Under the pieces are notes generated by a model that had not been told where the DNA came from, searched no databases, and saw only the letters and a list, made by a program, of their open reading frames with translations. The position numbers were made by a program, and so were the translations under genes. Below, in pieces: positions 44,686 to 56,854 of a stretch of DNA of 64,000 nt. Position 1 is the stretch's first letter. Each line of letters starts with the position of its first letter. The stretch comes from Meandrina meandrites (taxonomy: Eukaryota > Cnidaria > Anthozoa > Scleractinia > Meandrinidae). The DNA is taken from NCBI GenBank assembly GCA_963693305.1, contig OY855905.1:34952137-35016136 (forward strand), given 5' to 3'.

Positions 44686-47600
44686 ATGGAAAAAATAAAA
44701 TCTAACCATATATTAATGAACAAGCCTAATCTTGAAAATCTAAGTAAATCGGAGTTGATTGAATTAGTCAAAAAACTTCAGAAAAATAATCCCATTCCCA
44801 AACCAAGAACAATGAAGCCGATTGCAGCTCCAAGAAGAAGCGTGAAACAAATGGTTCAATCTTACGAAGACAACATAATCCTTCCTCCTCCCGAATTTAG
44901 AGACGATCATAAACCCACGCCAGCTCCCCGCAAACTGAAAAATTTCAAACCTGTACCATTAACAAGAACCAAAATCGAAGAGACAAATAAAGCGTTGAAA
45001 GGTTATACAAAATCATACGAAATAAACATCAAATTCAAAAAAGATCCATTGAGGCAATTGCAATCAACAAGATCAGCCATTGAATTTCACATTAAAAAAA
45101 GTTTTAGGTGTAATGAAAGGATTGAAGTTGAATGAAACTCTGAAAGTCACTTTCAAGAAAATTTCTGGAGAAGATCTCATTTTCAAAAATGCTTATTTTT
45201 CTGGAACAGCACAAACAATAACTAATGAAACACAAATAAATGATGCTCTCGGTTATTCAGAACAAATAATCTTGAATATGATTGCTCAGTGGGTATCTGA
45301 AGGATCCGGATGGACTGTTGAATCAGTCGACAATCATTATTTGAATGTAGTTGAATATAAACCAATGAATGGGTCATCTTACATAAAACTACCAACTGAA
45401 TTACAAAACAGCAAAAAAGGTCTGATCAATTTGAAAAACAAAGATGACAAATGTTTCATGTGGTGTCACGTTCGACATTTGAATCCACAAGAAAAAGATG
45501 CTCAAAGGATCAAAAAAGTCGACAAAAAGATCGCCGTTGAATTGAATTACAAAGACATTGAATTCCCTGTGACAATAAAACAAATCAATAAAATCGAAAA
45601 GCAAAACAACATAAATATCAGTGTTTTCGGTTATGAAAATAAACAGCCATACCCTATTTATGTATCGAAAGAGAAATTTGAAGATCGCATGGAATTGCTT
45701 TTGATCACCGAAAATGAAAACAAGCATTATGTATTGATAAAAGATTTCAACAGATTTATGTTCGGTCAAACGAAATATGATCATAAGAAACATTTTTGTA
45801 TGTACTGTCTTCAATGTTTCAGCTCTGAAAGACTTCTGACTGATCATAAAGAGAATTGTATACAAGTGAATGGAACACAAGCTGTCAAAATGCCTAATAA
45901 AGAAAACAACATTTTGAAATTTGAAAACTTTCACAAACAACAAGCTGTACCCTTTGTCATTTATGCTGATTTCGAAGCAATAACAGAAAAGATTCAAGGT
46001 TGTTCTCCGAAAGATGACAAATCATACACTGAAGCTTATCAGAAACACAAAGACTGCGGTTATGGGTACAAGCTTGTTTGTTGTTATGATGATAAATACA
46101 GCAAACCAATTCAAATTTTCAGAGGTAAAAAAGCTGTTTACACTTTCATGGAGAAAATGCTTGATGAAGTCAAATATTGCAAAAAAGTAATGAAAAAGCA
46201 TTTCGATAAACCATTGAAAATGAAACGAAAAGATGAAGACAAATTTCAAAAAGCTGACAGTTGTCATATTTGTGATAAAAAATACAATGAAAAAGATATC
46301 AGAGTGAGAGATCACTGTCATATAACTGGAAAATTCAGGGGTTCAGCTCATGATTACTGTAATTTGAAACTCAGAATAGATCCAGAAAAAATGAAAATAA
46401 CTGTTGTTTTTCACAACCTCAGAGGATATGACAGTCATTTTTTTATGCAAAATATCGGTGAAATAGTCAACAGACATAAATACATTGATAAAAATGGAGA
46501 AGAACAAAAGATGAACATAAATGCTATACCGAACAATATGGAAAAATATATGGCCTTCATGCTTGGTAATCATCTTAATTTCATTGACAGTTTTCAATTC
46601 ATGAGTTCTTCACTTGACAGACTTGTCAGTAATTTACCTGATGAAGCATTTAAATACACTTCAGAAGTATTCAAAAATGAAAAATTCAGTCTAATTAAGA
46701 AAAAAGCAGTTTATCCTTGTGATTATATGGATAGTTTCAAAAAATTCAATAAAACAAAACTTCCAACAAAAGAACAATTTTACAGTATTTTGAATGATGA
46801 AACAATATCAGAAGATGATTACAAACATGCTCAGACTGTTTGGAAGACATTTAATCTTGAAAACATGGGTGAGTATCATGATTTGTATCTGAAATCTGAC
46901 GTACTTCTACTTGCTGACGTGTTCGAAAACTTCAGGAAAACTTGTATACAGTATTACAAACTTGATCCATGTCAATATTTCACTTCTCCGGGGTTATCAT
47001 GGGATTCTATGTTGAAGATGACAGACATCAAACTAGAACTGATGACTGATGTTGACATGTATCAGTTCATTGAAAAAGGTATGAGGGGTGGTATGAGTTA
47101 CATCGCTAACAGATATGGTAAAGCAAATAACAAATACATGAAAAATTATGATGAAAAATCACCATCTAAATACATTATGTATCTTGATGCAAATAACTTG
47201 TATGGTTGGGCCATGAGTCAATATCTTCCGACTGGCGGATTCAAGTGGTTGTCGGAAAAGAAAATCAACGAAATTGATCTGAATAAATATAAAGAAGATT
47301 CTGACAAAGGATTAATACTTGAGGTTGATCTCGAACATCCTAAAGAGTTGCATGATATTCATAATGATTATCCATGTGCTCCAGAGAAGTGAAAGTGACT
47401 GAAGACATGTTGTCTGATTATTGTCGGAAGATAGCGAAAAAACACAATATATCAACAGGACTGGTCCACAAACTGATTCCGACTTTATCCAATAAAAACA
47501 AATATGTTATTCATTACAGAAATCTCCAATTATATCTCAGTCTCGGTTTAAAACTGAAGAAAATTCACAGAGTTCTTAAATTCAATCAATCACCATGGCT

Positions 47601-48348
47601 GAAACAGTACATTGACTTTAATACTGAAAAAAGAAAGAATGCCAAAAATGCGTTTGAAAAAGACTTCTTCAAACTCATGAACAATTCGGTATTCGGTAAG
47701 ACTATGGAAAATCTGAGAAAAAGAGTAGATATCAGACTTGTGACTGAAGAAAAGAAATTATTGAAACTCGCAAGCAAACCGACATTTGTGAGTAGTAAAA
47801 TTTTCAATGAAAATCTCGTTGCAGTTCACAAAATCAAAGAAACACTGACTCTTGACAGACCAGCTTACGTTGGAATGTGTATTCTAGATCTCAGTAAAAC
47901 TCTCACGTATGATTTCCACTATAATTACATTATACAAAAATACAAAGAAAAAGCAAAATTGTTATTCACTGATACAGACAGTCTGACGTACGAAATAGAA
48001 ACAGATGACGCTTACCAAGATTTTTGGAAAGACAAACAAATGTTTGACAATAGTGATTGTGAGGAAAAATCACCATTCTTCGATAAAAATAACAAAAAAG
48101 TAATCGGCAAGTTTAAAGACGAAGCCGCCGGAGTTCCAATAATTGAATTTGTTGGTCTCCGATCAAAAATGTATTCTTACAAAAAGGACAACAACAAACA
48201 AGAGAGAACAGCCAAAGGAATCAAAAAAGCAGTAATACAAAAAGACATGACACATGAAAATTATAAACAAACATTACTCGAAAACAAACAAATGTATCAT
48301 AAAATGAAAACAATCAGAAGTATAAAACACAAGCTTGGAAGCTATTAG
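44686..48348 (+). pseudogene. Protein-primed family B DNA polymerase, two frameshifts (Polinton POLB)
   Basis: Three consecutive frames: 44686-45135 (Pro-rich N-terminus, PRRSVKQMVQSYEDN), 45080-47392 and 47374-48348. The exonuclease domain has YADFEAI (ExoI), FHNLRGYDSHF (ExoII) and DLYLKSDVLLL (ExoIII). The polymerase has YLDANNLYGWAM (motif A), KLMNNSVFGKT (motif B) and FTDTDSLTY (motif C). A CHICDKKY/RDHCHITGKF cysteine-histidine cluster lies between the exonuclease motifs. The first break is at A7 (45094-45100), the second near 47380-47393. Motifs are all intact otherwise. This enzyme replicates the element from terminal-protein-primed ends. Confidence 0.95.
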
Positions 48349-48369
48349 ATAAACAAAGTTTCTCTCTCT

Positions 48370-48666
48370 TGCTTCGATGACAAAAGATATTTAACAAAAA
48401 ACGGAATATAATCATTTGCTTACGGACATTATGCCACAAAAAATTAATTTTTCTTCTTTCTTCTTTACTTTTTATTCTTTATCTTTAATTCTTTTTTCTT
48501 TCTTTCAAAAAACGCGTGATGAAAGTGAGAAAGAAAAGATTTATTATAGTTTACAAAAAACGAAATCAAACAATTTATAACGCAAAATGACAAAATCGAA
48601 TGAAAACAGAATAAATTCAACATAAAACGGAAAAATTGCGCCAGAACCGCTAATTACTATACTACT
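48370..48666 (-). repeat. Polinton terminal inverted repeat, right
   Basis: Inverted copy of the left end. The open frame downstream of the POLB stop extends into it. Confidence 0.95.
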
Positions 48667-48672
48667 AAAGAA
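48667..48672. repeat. Polinton target-site duplication, right copy
   Basis: AAAGAA, matching 30565-30570. Confidence 0.95.
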
Positions 48673-49437
48673 GTCAATCCTGGAACTCACTTTCAGTGAC
48701 TTAGACTCGTAGGAAAAGCTTTTTCCATTCGGGTACAGTTTCCTGAAAACATCAATTAAGCCAATGTCATCCATTATCGATACGAGTTTATCACGATATA
48801 ACGTCGGCCTCCAAGGAGTACCACTTTTTTTGTCAATAGCTTGCAAGGTAACATTCCAGTCACCTCCTACAATAAGATTGCTAATTTCTGTATGTGACAT
48901 CAAATATCTATTTAAATTTAGCGCAAATTTCTGCTGTTGTTGAGAGTCATTTGGAGCGTAAAAATTACAGATTGAAATTTTGCCTGAACTATAGATCAGG
49001 TTAACTGATATAATTCTGCCCTCGAGATCTTTACCAGTCGCTTCCACAATTAATTTGCTTGAAGGATTTATAAGAATAGATACTCCTTTACTATGAGTTA
49101 ACCCGTGGGAGAAGAAAATAGCACCTCCCCACTCACTCTTCCATATTGATTCATCACTTTACTAACCGAGAGCCGGTGTACAACTAACAACGACGCTGCA
49201 TGAGCCAGCGTGTAACTAAGGTAACGACCTAATTATGGGCGAAGTGGGAATAACAACAATAGAGCGAAACTATGACGAACTATGGCGATTAGGTTCCGAA
49301 AATGTTTCTTGGAGGAGGTAAATCTGATAGTTTTGGTCTTTTAGAAAACTAAAAATACTTCTACGTTTAACTTGATTTCTTAAGCCTCTAACATTTAAGG
49401 ACAAAATACTAATTTCCTTTTGCATCACCATATCCAT
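48667..49437 (-). pseudogene. LINE ORF2, endonuclease part
   Basis: Starts MVMQKEISILSLNVRGLRN, with LLQETF further on, as in APE-type endonucleases. After the inserted segment, the frame 49047-48544 continues with ICNFYAPND, LIVGGDWNVT and the SRID motif at the Polinton junction. GDWN and SRID are the conserved catalytic-core motifs. The break inside the domain makes it inactive. Confidence 0.82.
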
Positions 49438-49719
49438 ATTGATGTTAACAGATGATAAATCCATGAGGCATAACAATTGATGTAAACAAATTCTAAAAGC
49501 ACGGAATCGCAAGAGTTGTATCTAGTAGTTAGAATGACGCCGCGAATTATAATATAAATGAGCGACAAACACCCACAACACAACACATATCTGAACAACA
49601 AAATTAATAGCGTGCAAGTCCTTTATCGAATTTTGGTTATTCTTTTCCGTCCTCGATGGAAGATACTAAATACAGAAGGTTTTCGTCCCTATTAGGGTCC
49701 TCGAACGCTTATGTAGAAT

Positions 49720-50643
49720 TTAAAGATTATCTAAGTCGTCTTCACAATAAATTCTGATCGGCGAGCCTTCAGGGGAGGTTTTTACAAAAATCTTACCGTC
49801 CAATGTCCAGACACTTTGTATCACCCGATCTTTCTTCAGTTCATTTGCTTTTTTCATAATGTGTTTCCTGTAGGGAGTAAGGTTTTCGTTGATAAAAATA
49901 CCTTTGGACTTCGCGATCGCTGCCGTAGAGGAACCAGGGAAAATGTCGGCGAGGTTGATTTCTTTCAGCTCAGTTCGCTTCTTGTAGAGTTGCGACTTTT
50001 TCTTGTGGCTAATGAATTTCACTATAATGCTTTTGGGATTATTTTTACCAGAGTACAATTTGTGAGATATATCGATGTCTTCTGGCGAAATAGGCACTTG
50101 GAGTTGTTCGCCGAGTTTAATTATCACATCATCGGTGGAGGTGTACATCTCCTCTGGAATTCCATGAATCTTCAAACTGTTTTTACGCGTATACTGTTCC
50201 AGATTATCTTGCTGGCCGTAAAGTTCATTAATTTCATTTTGCTGTTTTTCTGTTTTCTTTTTCAAGGATTCTACTGAATTAGTTAACTGGTCGGTTACCT
50301 TTTCTGCTCCTTTCAGGGCTTGTTTTAAGGTGTTAACTTCTGATGACTACTTGCTGAGCGAGGCTTTTAACTCCCTCAATTCGTTCGCTACATTTCTATT
50401 TTCCGCTCGCATTTCCTGGAGGGTTTGCTGGACATTTTGAAGTAGTTGCACAACTTCTTTCAGACTAATCTCATTTTCTTTGCTAGACTGGAGACCTTCT
50501 TCGCCATGAGCGCTGCTATCATGTACCTCCGAATCCTGCGAGGCGGCTTCCATGTGTTGTTTCTTGGCGACGTTTATTTCTTCTTCGACTGAACCTCTCT
50601 CGCCTCTTTTATGTTTCCTTCCCTTACCAGACATAGGAAACAC
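49720..50643 (-). pseudogene. LINE ORF1 (coiled coil plus RRM-like), one in-frame TAG
   Basis: The N-terminal basic segment (MSGKGRKHKRGERG) and a coiled coil (VVQLLQNVQQTLQEMRAEN) run to an in-frame TAG at 50347-50349. The same frame continues with more coiled coil and an L1 ORF1p-like RRM/C-terminal domain (NSLKIHGIPEE, SIIVKFISHKKKSQLYKKR, GIFINENLTPYRKHI). It would encode the RNA-binding chaperone of the L1 ribonucleoprotein. Confidence 0.82.
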
Positions 50644-50760
50644 TATTAGCTAAGTGATGTTAGCATTCAGAGTGGACTTACTAGCTAAAATTTCTGTCGA
50701 GGACGGATTTGAATTCTCCGCTTAAAGGACACGTCCGCCCTCAACGGTGGCACGCATGCT

Positions 50761-51300
50761 CTCTTACTATGCAAATTGTATCGGACCTTTCAGTCCAAAG
50801 AAATTAAAAATAAAATAATTTTTCCACTTGCTTCCAAAATAAATAACTGAATCAGTAAATAAAAGTGCTATTGTTCCATAGCGGAGTCATCTGGTCGTGC
50901 ATCACGGAACAGTGATGGACGTTCAAATTCAGTAAGCCATATACGGTGGCTACATATTAGCCTGCGTACAGGCTCTCAGTGCGAAAAAACTTTTTTCTCT
51001 TCATTTTTTTTTTCGCGCGAAGAGCCTGCTCGCAGGCTAGCTTTATTTTAAAACGCACTCATTTTTTTTATTATTTTTTTAACTGCTTGTTTGTTTAAAT
51101 TTTTTTAATTGGCTTTATTTACACAAAATAATACAAAATTATACAAAAACAGAAGAAACCGGCTTATGCAAAGTGCAAAGCACAGGTACAGATGTGATTT
51201 ACATTATTTACATTGTGGTGTGATTTACATTACATCGATTGAACCAATTTAAAAAAAAAGAAAAAGTGCGAGAAAGAATAATATATGAAGGGGAAAAAGG
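50761..51300. other. Non-coding spacer between two LINEs
   Basis: AT-rich. Contains an imperfect inverted pair around 50960-51045 (AGCCTGCGTACAGGCTCT and AGAGCCTGCTCGCAGGCT). No gene seen. Confidence 0.4.
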
Positions 51301-53925
51301 TTAAATGAAATCCTTCCACTTCTGAATGGTGCGAAACTCAAACGCATCTTACAATCTTACAACTTTCATAACATCATAAAAGTGCCCACAAGAACCTCTG
51401 CACATTCTAACACTCTGATCGACCTGATTTTGACTATCAATACCTCAAAGGTTTCGAGGTCTGATGTGATTGACTATTGCATAGCTGATCACAAATTCAT
51501 CTACGTCATCTACAAGCTAAAGATCAGGAATCCAAAGCCTTCTGTTAAATATGTCTACAATTTCAAGAATGTGTTGGAAAACCCGAAAGATTTCAAACAT
51601 GACCTGGAAAGTGCTCCTTGGTGGGTCTGTTCCACCTTCGAGGACCTGGATGACATCACTTGGGCTTGGAATTGCATGTATAATGAAATTGCAAACAACC
51701 ACATTACCTTACGCAAAGCCAAAGTTAGAAAACATTCACTACCTTGGATGAACAGTGAGATCCGGAAAGAGATGAACAAGAGATATAAACTTTTGAAAGC
51801 TTGTGCTGGTACACCCTCAACAAATAATCTCTGGGCTGATTACAAATCCTCTAGAAATAAAGTATCTAAGATGCTACGATGTGCCGAAGCTCAATATTGG
51901 AAAAAGAGATTTACAGAGACCAAGGATTCAAAATCCTTCTGGAAAACTGTAAACGAGGCCACTGGTAAATCTAAGAGTAAACAAATTGGCCTCCTCAGAG
52001 ATGCTGATAATAAGGAAATCACAAACGATCATGAGAAAGCTGAATTGATTAACTCTTATTTCATAAATATTGGCAGAGAACTAGCTTTAAAATTTCCCGA
52101 AGCTGATGAACCCCATCAATTCATGTATAGAGTTACCCCCATAGCTGATATCAAGACAATTAATATTAACAAAGCATCTGGTCCTGACGGCATCTCTTCT
52201 CGTGGTTTAGCTATCGCAGGATCATCATCCTTAGAGGGCATTGTAACTGTTTTCAAGAACAGCATGACTCAGTGCAGGTTTCCTAATACATGGAAGACTG
52301 CAAAAGTTAATGCAATTTTCAAAAAAGGAAGTCCAGCAGACGTTTCAAATTATAGGCCAATATCACTATTAAGTATCCCCAGCAAGCTACTTGAAAGTCA
52401 GATCTGCAGCATTATTGATACCCATCTGAACAGCTGTGGTACAAAAAGCTGTAAACAATGGGGGTATAGCAAAGGACTATCAACTGAAGGAATGCTTATC
52501 TCAATGACTGAGAGATGGAAGTCAGCAATTGACAATGGTCTAACAGTTGGTGCAGTTTTTATTGATTTCCAAAAAGCTTTTGACACTGTTCCCCATTATA
52601 TTTTATCACATAAATTACATGCCATTGGAATATCAGGATCTCTTCATGAATGGCTAATGAGCTATCTGACTGATAGACGCCAATTTACTGAAGTAAATAA
52701 CTGTAGGTCTACCACTGATTATGTACGCTATGGAGTTCCTCAAGGCTCGCTTCTTGGCCCCAGGCTATACACCATGTATGTTAATGATCTCCCTGACCAC
52801 ATTGATTCAGGAGATCTCTTCATGTATGCAGACGACACTACAGTCTATTGTATTGGTCCAAATGTTGACCTGGTTATGTCATCACTAAACAAAACAATGG
52901 AGCAAGTCCTCATGTGGAGTGTTAGAAATCAGCTAACTATCCACCCAATTAAAACTGAGGCAATGATAATACGAAAAACCTCTTTTGTTGGGCCTATACC
53001 TCCCCTCTACTTCAATACTGGCCATATTGACCTGGTTAACTATACCACTTGCCTTGGAGTTAAAATCGACAATACGCTGACATGGACTGTGCACATTGAC
53101 TCAATAAAGAAACACTTCACGCAGAAGGTTGGAGCGTTGAAGAGAATGAGAATCCTCCCCAAGAAGGTTCTCGAGGAAATATACTTTAAAACAATCATTC
53201 CCAGTGTAACGTATGGAATCTCAGTATGGGGAAATTGTTCTCCTTCTGCACTGAACTCTCTACAACATATTCATGCAAGAGCAGCTCGTATTGTGAATAA
53301 CCTTAATTTAACGATGGCAGATGACACATGTCTCATGAAATCCGATTGGCTGCCCATCTCCTACTTCTATAAAAAATCCGTACTGTTACTTATGCACAAA
53401 GTATATTATGAAACAACGACCCAATCAATATGTGAACTGTTTTCTAAAAGAGTAACTTCTAGATCTTCTCGTGCTCCTAACCAATTTAACATCATTAGAT
53501 CTAAATCAGAGACTGGCAGAAACACCCTACAATACAGAGGTCCTGTAATCTGGAATTTTGTAAATAGATTAGTTAAAGTACCAGATAATTCTTATTCTTT
53601 TAAACAAATCTTACGTAAACATGTTAAAATTATAGACAATTTCTCATTTGGCAAGGGTGCAACAGTAGTCGCTAACAAAAAGGATGATTTTATATATTTT
53701 TAAATTTTAAATTTATTATTTGATGATGTATGTAAATTTCTTTTCTTAGCTAGTATTAGTTAATTCTGACTTATTTGTATATACTAGTTCGAAATTTATA
53801 AATGTAACTTTTATAAATGTAATTCTTAATTTTTAGGATAGTAGGTCCACATCAGCCCTTTGGCTGCTTTTTACTCAACCTACTCATCAAATAAAGTATG
53901 TATGTATGTATGTATGTATGATTAA
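51300..53925 (+). mobile_element. 5'-truncated CR1/L2-like LINE, copy 2
   Basis: The open frame (called from 51382, open in fact from about 51300) encodes the end of the endonuclease (TRTSAHSNTLIDLI) and a full, unbroken reverse transcriptase: [42 protein letters not shown] and MYADDTT, then a conserved C-terminal region ([13 protein letters not shown]). Closely related to copy 1 at 3.7-5.3 kb. The 3' end has the stem-loop at 53840-53884, AATAAAG and a TATG tandem tail (about 53896-53920). 5' truncation indicates ordinary retrotransposition. The reading frame of more than 770 codons suggests recent insertion. Confidence 0.9.
53840..53884 (+). other. LINE 3'-end stem-loop, copy 2
   Basis: AGTAGGT (53840-53846) pairs with ACCTACT (53878-53884). 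CAGCC (53853-53857) pairs with GGCTG (53862-53866). See copy 1 for the covarying positions. Confidence 0.7.
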
Positions 53926-54439
53926 ACTCTTCTGGCTGTTTAATTTTTAAAGCAATTTGCTTGAGGGTGTCAATCTTGTTATTTAAGAAAGGGGAAAGGC
54001 TGTCAAAAAAAAGCAGTGAAAAATCAAATATTTAGCGACAAGGGTGACGAAGTTTAAAAGGTGTTTGCACTGCGTATTATTGTACCAGCCATATAACATT
54101 GCGTTCATTTATTATAAGTCGAAGGTACGAAGGGATTTTTCAAACCACCAACGCTGAAAAGCACGCCAAAACAAAGAGACTATATTACACTGGAAGAACA
54201 TGTGTGGGAGGGTTTCTGGTAGAGTTTGGCATACCCGACAAATATCGGACTCAGACAACTTCGCGCGAATTAAACAGGAAACATCTCTTTGGAAGGATGT
54301 TGTGTATGATTTTGTCGTGGAGCATTAGTAATTTAACCTCTCGCGTTACTAGGAAAGGTATCATATATACGTTCATCAAGCTTTCCTAAGCTAAACTTAA
54401 GTGTAGAATTTTAGTTTCAGCCGTAGGTGCTTGAATGGT

Positions 54440-54925
54440 AAAATCCGAGACTCGCCGAGACACCGAGACCCTCATTTAAAATCCGAGACCGAGACAAATC
54501 CGAGCTGGAGACACCGCGATTCAAAAATCCGAGGGCGAGACGCCGTGATCTAGAAATCTAGATCTAGAGATCCCAGCGCGAGACTATTACAACGCTAGTC
54601 AAACGCTCTGTAGCTCTCTGTTTTGCTGTTGCTGTTGCTGTTGCTGTTGTTTTGTGACATTATTGTTTTTGAATCGAGACGTCGTTTGAACATTGAAATA
54701 TTCACTTCAAGAATGGAATATTGAAGCAAAGAATGAAATTAAATTTCCGTATATTAATTCATTAATTGACCCTTGATAGGAATGCTTGAGCTGTTTTGAC
54801 TATAAACTTTCGCTTAGTTTGCGAAGATTCCGAGACCAGCTTTACTTTTTGCGAGCCAGAGATTCCGAGACTCTAGTTTTGCGACACCGAGATTTCGAGA
54901 CTGGCCTAAAATTTGCAGAGACCCA
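54440..54925. repeat. CCGAGAC heptamer-rich block
   Basis: CCGAGAC and close variants recur about ten times in two clusters (54447-54595 and 54830-54905), with an AGATCTAG palindromic patch between. Confidence 0.6.
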
Positions 54926-56453
54926 TGATCTTAATGGTCTAAAAGATGGCCGCATAAGCAGAATGAGTAGTGATATTCATGGGGGGGGATTCTTAAGCAC
55001 CAAATTTATTAGGGTTAAATCGCACTCACATGCCGTTTGGAACAGCAAGTGAATTCAACTTTTTAAGTCGTGTTTAAACTAAAAACAAACGACCTTCCAA
55101 GTCATGTGTCCGTAATGCATTTTGACAAATTTCGCAAACAAACAATTTAAAGCCATGATATAGTTAGTGTATTTGGGAAAAAAAGCTGGCTCTACAAGGT
55201 TTGTTTCTGGTATTTCGCTGTACAGGTAAGGTTTGCACTGGTTTTAAGATGTAGAATGCTAACTAATAACCATAACCAGACACAATTTCGAACAATTTTT
55301 CCTGTTTGAAAATACGTCATAGAAACGTCAACGCCAACACAATTCTTGTCTAGTGTATTTACATTTATCGCAAGTTCAAAAAATTATAAAATGACCATGA
55401 CGTTGAGTACTGACAAGATTTAATCATCAAGGAAAACAAAGCAGATTTATCCGGTCAATCATCTTGGAGAAAATATAATATTTTTTCTATTTTTCTTTTT
55501 TGGCAAACAAACAAAGGTTGTGCATACCGTACAGATTAAAATCTCGATCATCCAAAGAATTTCTGCTCTCTGCAGTAAAAATTGTTCATTGCTATGTACA
55601 GTTCATACACGTGTTAAGTTGACTGTTTCTCTACAAAAGTGGTCTGATTGGTCTGGTCCGGACCGATATTTTTTACGGTTCCGTACCCAATTTTCTCGGT
55701 CGTGTTATTGTAAACGGCCTTTTCATCGCAGGTTAGTTTTTACCAGTATCGGTTTCGTTTTAGTATGTACGCAGTAGCTAATACTTCATTTCATTTATTC
55801 GCCAAGTGGCAAGTAGTAAAAAAACTCTTGTCCCCCAAAAAGATTATTCCGACCCCCCCCCCCCCCCTCCCCACCCCCTTCTAAAAAATTAATGTTCTTT
55901 AAGAGCTAATCAACGAATATAAATATTTGAAGTTTTTTGAATGATTACTAGTAAGGAAAAATTTACACAGATGGCCTAATTTTACCTTAGTTTAGTTTGT
56001 GACAAAGTTCAGTCAGCGTATTTAGAAATAGCTTATTCTTGAAGGTTTGTTCCCTGCATATATTTCTAGCCATAGTCCCAAAGTAAACAACGTTATCACA
56101 TTACTAATTGTTGATTCCTTTGAACCTGTGATAAATGCATTCATGCGTTGGCATTATTGTGACGTATTTTTGAACAGGGAAATTGTTTCTGGCTGCAGCC
56201 ACTCATGTGAGACCTTACGAGAGCTGCATGGCGACCCTTTTCTCTCGAAACTGTTATTTGTTTTAGAGACGGTGGGTGTGAATTCAATATCTCGATCTTC
56301 TAAAGAATTTCTGCTCTCCGCAGTAAAATTGTTCATTGCTGTGTACAGTTCATAAACGTGTTATCTTCATACTTCATCGCAGGTTAGTTCATAACAGTGT
56401 TTTCGTTTTAGTATGTACGTGGTAGCTATATTAATTTGATACTTCATTTAAGG

Positions 56454-56854
56454 CCCAGTTCAAACGTCGTGCTTCTGCCGTACCGAACTTAATTGTAATA
56501 GGTTCGACTGTAGCACGGCACAAACACGACTCTGATCCATACGTCATGCCAAATTCAGGACTTACTGAAGTCACGTAACAATTAGTCAGCGTTGATCAAA
56601 CGAAAATGGCGCCGTAACTACCCCCGTCAAAATACATTTCATATAATTTATGAATTTTGTTTGGCACGGCAGAAGCGCGACGTTTGCATCACTGCCGTGC
56701 CAGAGTCGTGTAGCACGGCAGAGCTTGTCGAACTTAATTGCTTTGCCGAACTTAGTTTTAAGTTTGATTCAGACGCCGTACTTCTGCCGTGCTTTTGTCG
56801 AACTTAATTCCTGAATTCAGTTCGGCACGGCAGAAGCACGACGTCTGAACTGGG
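56454..56854. mobile_element. MITE, about 400 bp
   Basis: Left end CCCAGTTCAAACGTCGTGC and right end GCACGACGTCTGAACTGGG are inverted repeats, extending inward through TTCTGCCGT. Internal GGCACGGCAG palindromes recur several times. No reading frame of interest. Target duplication not found. Confidence 0.75.

Larger units (their letters stand above)
30571..48666. mobile_element. Polinton/Maverick element, 18,096 bp
   Basis: A self-synthesising DNA transposon related to double-stranded DNA viruses. Both ends start AGTAGTATAG and are inverted repeats of about 300 bp. A perfect 6-bp duplication AAAGAA flanks the element (30565-30570 and 48667-48672). Hallmark genes are all present: POLB (44686-48348), integrase, packaging ATPase, adenain-like protease, and major and minor capsid proteins. 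Length, AG...CT ends and 6-bp target duplication are typical of Polintons. It is inserted in ORF2 of a LINE. Many genes are frameshifted, so this copy is probably inactive although structurally complete. Confidence 0.96.
48667..50643 (-). mobile_element. L1/Tx1-type LINE, 5' part (ORF1 and endonuclease)
   Basis: Continues, in the same orientation, the LINE at 27160-30570; the Polinton separates the halves. It contains ORF1 and the apurinic-endonuclease half of ORF2. The 5' UTR limit is unclear and may reach about 50760. An extra segment of about 150 bp (roughly 49160-49310) interrupts the endonuclease frame and looks like a further insertion of unknown type. Confidence 0.88.

Noticed and set aside
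45401..46597. Long minus-strand frames opposite POLB (198, 99 and 84 codons)
   Set aside because: Hydrophobic, Phe/Ile-rich antisense shadows of an AT-rich gene whose plus strand has all polymerase motifs.
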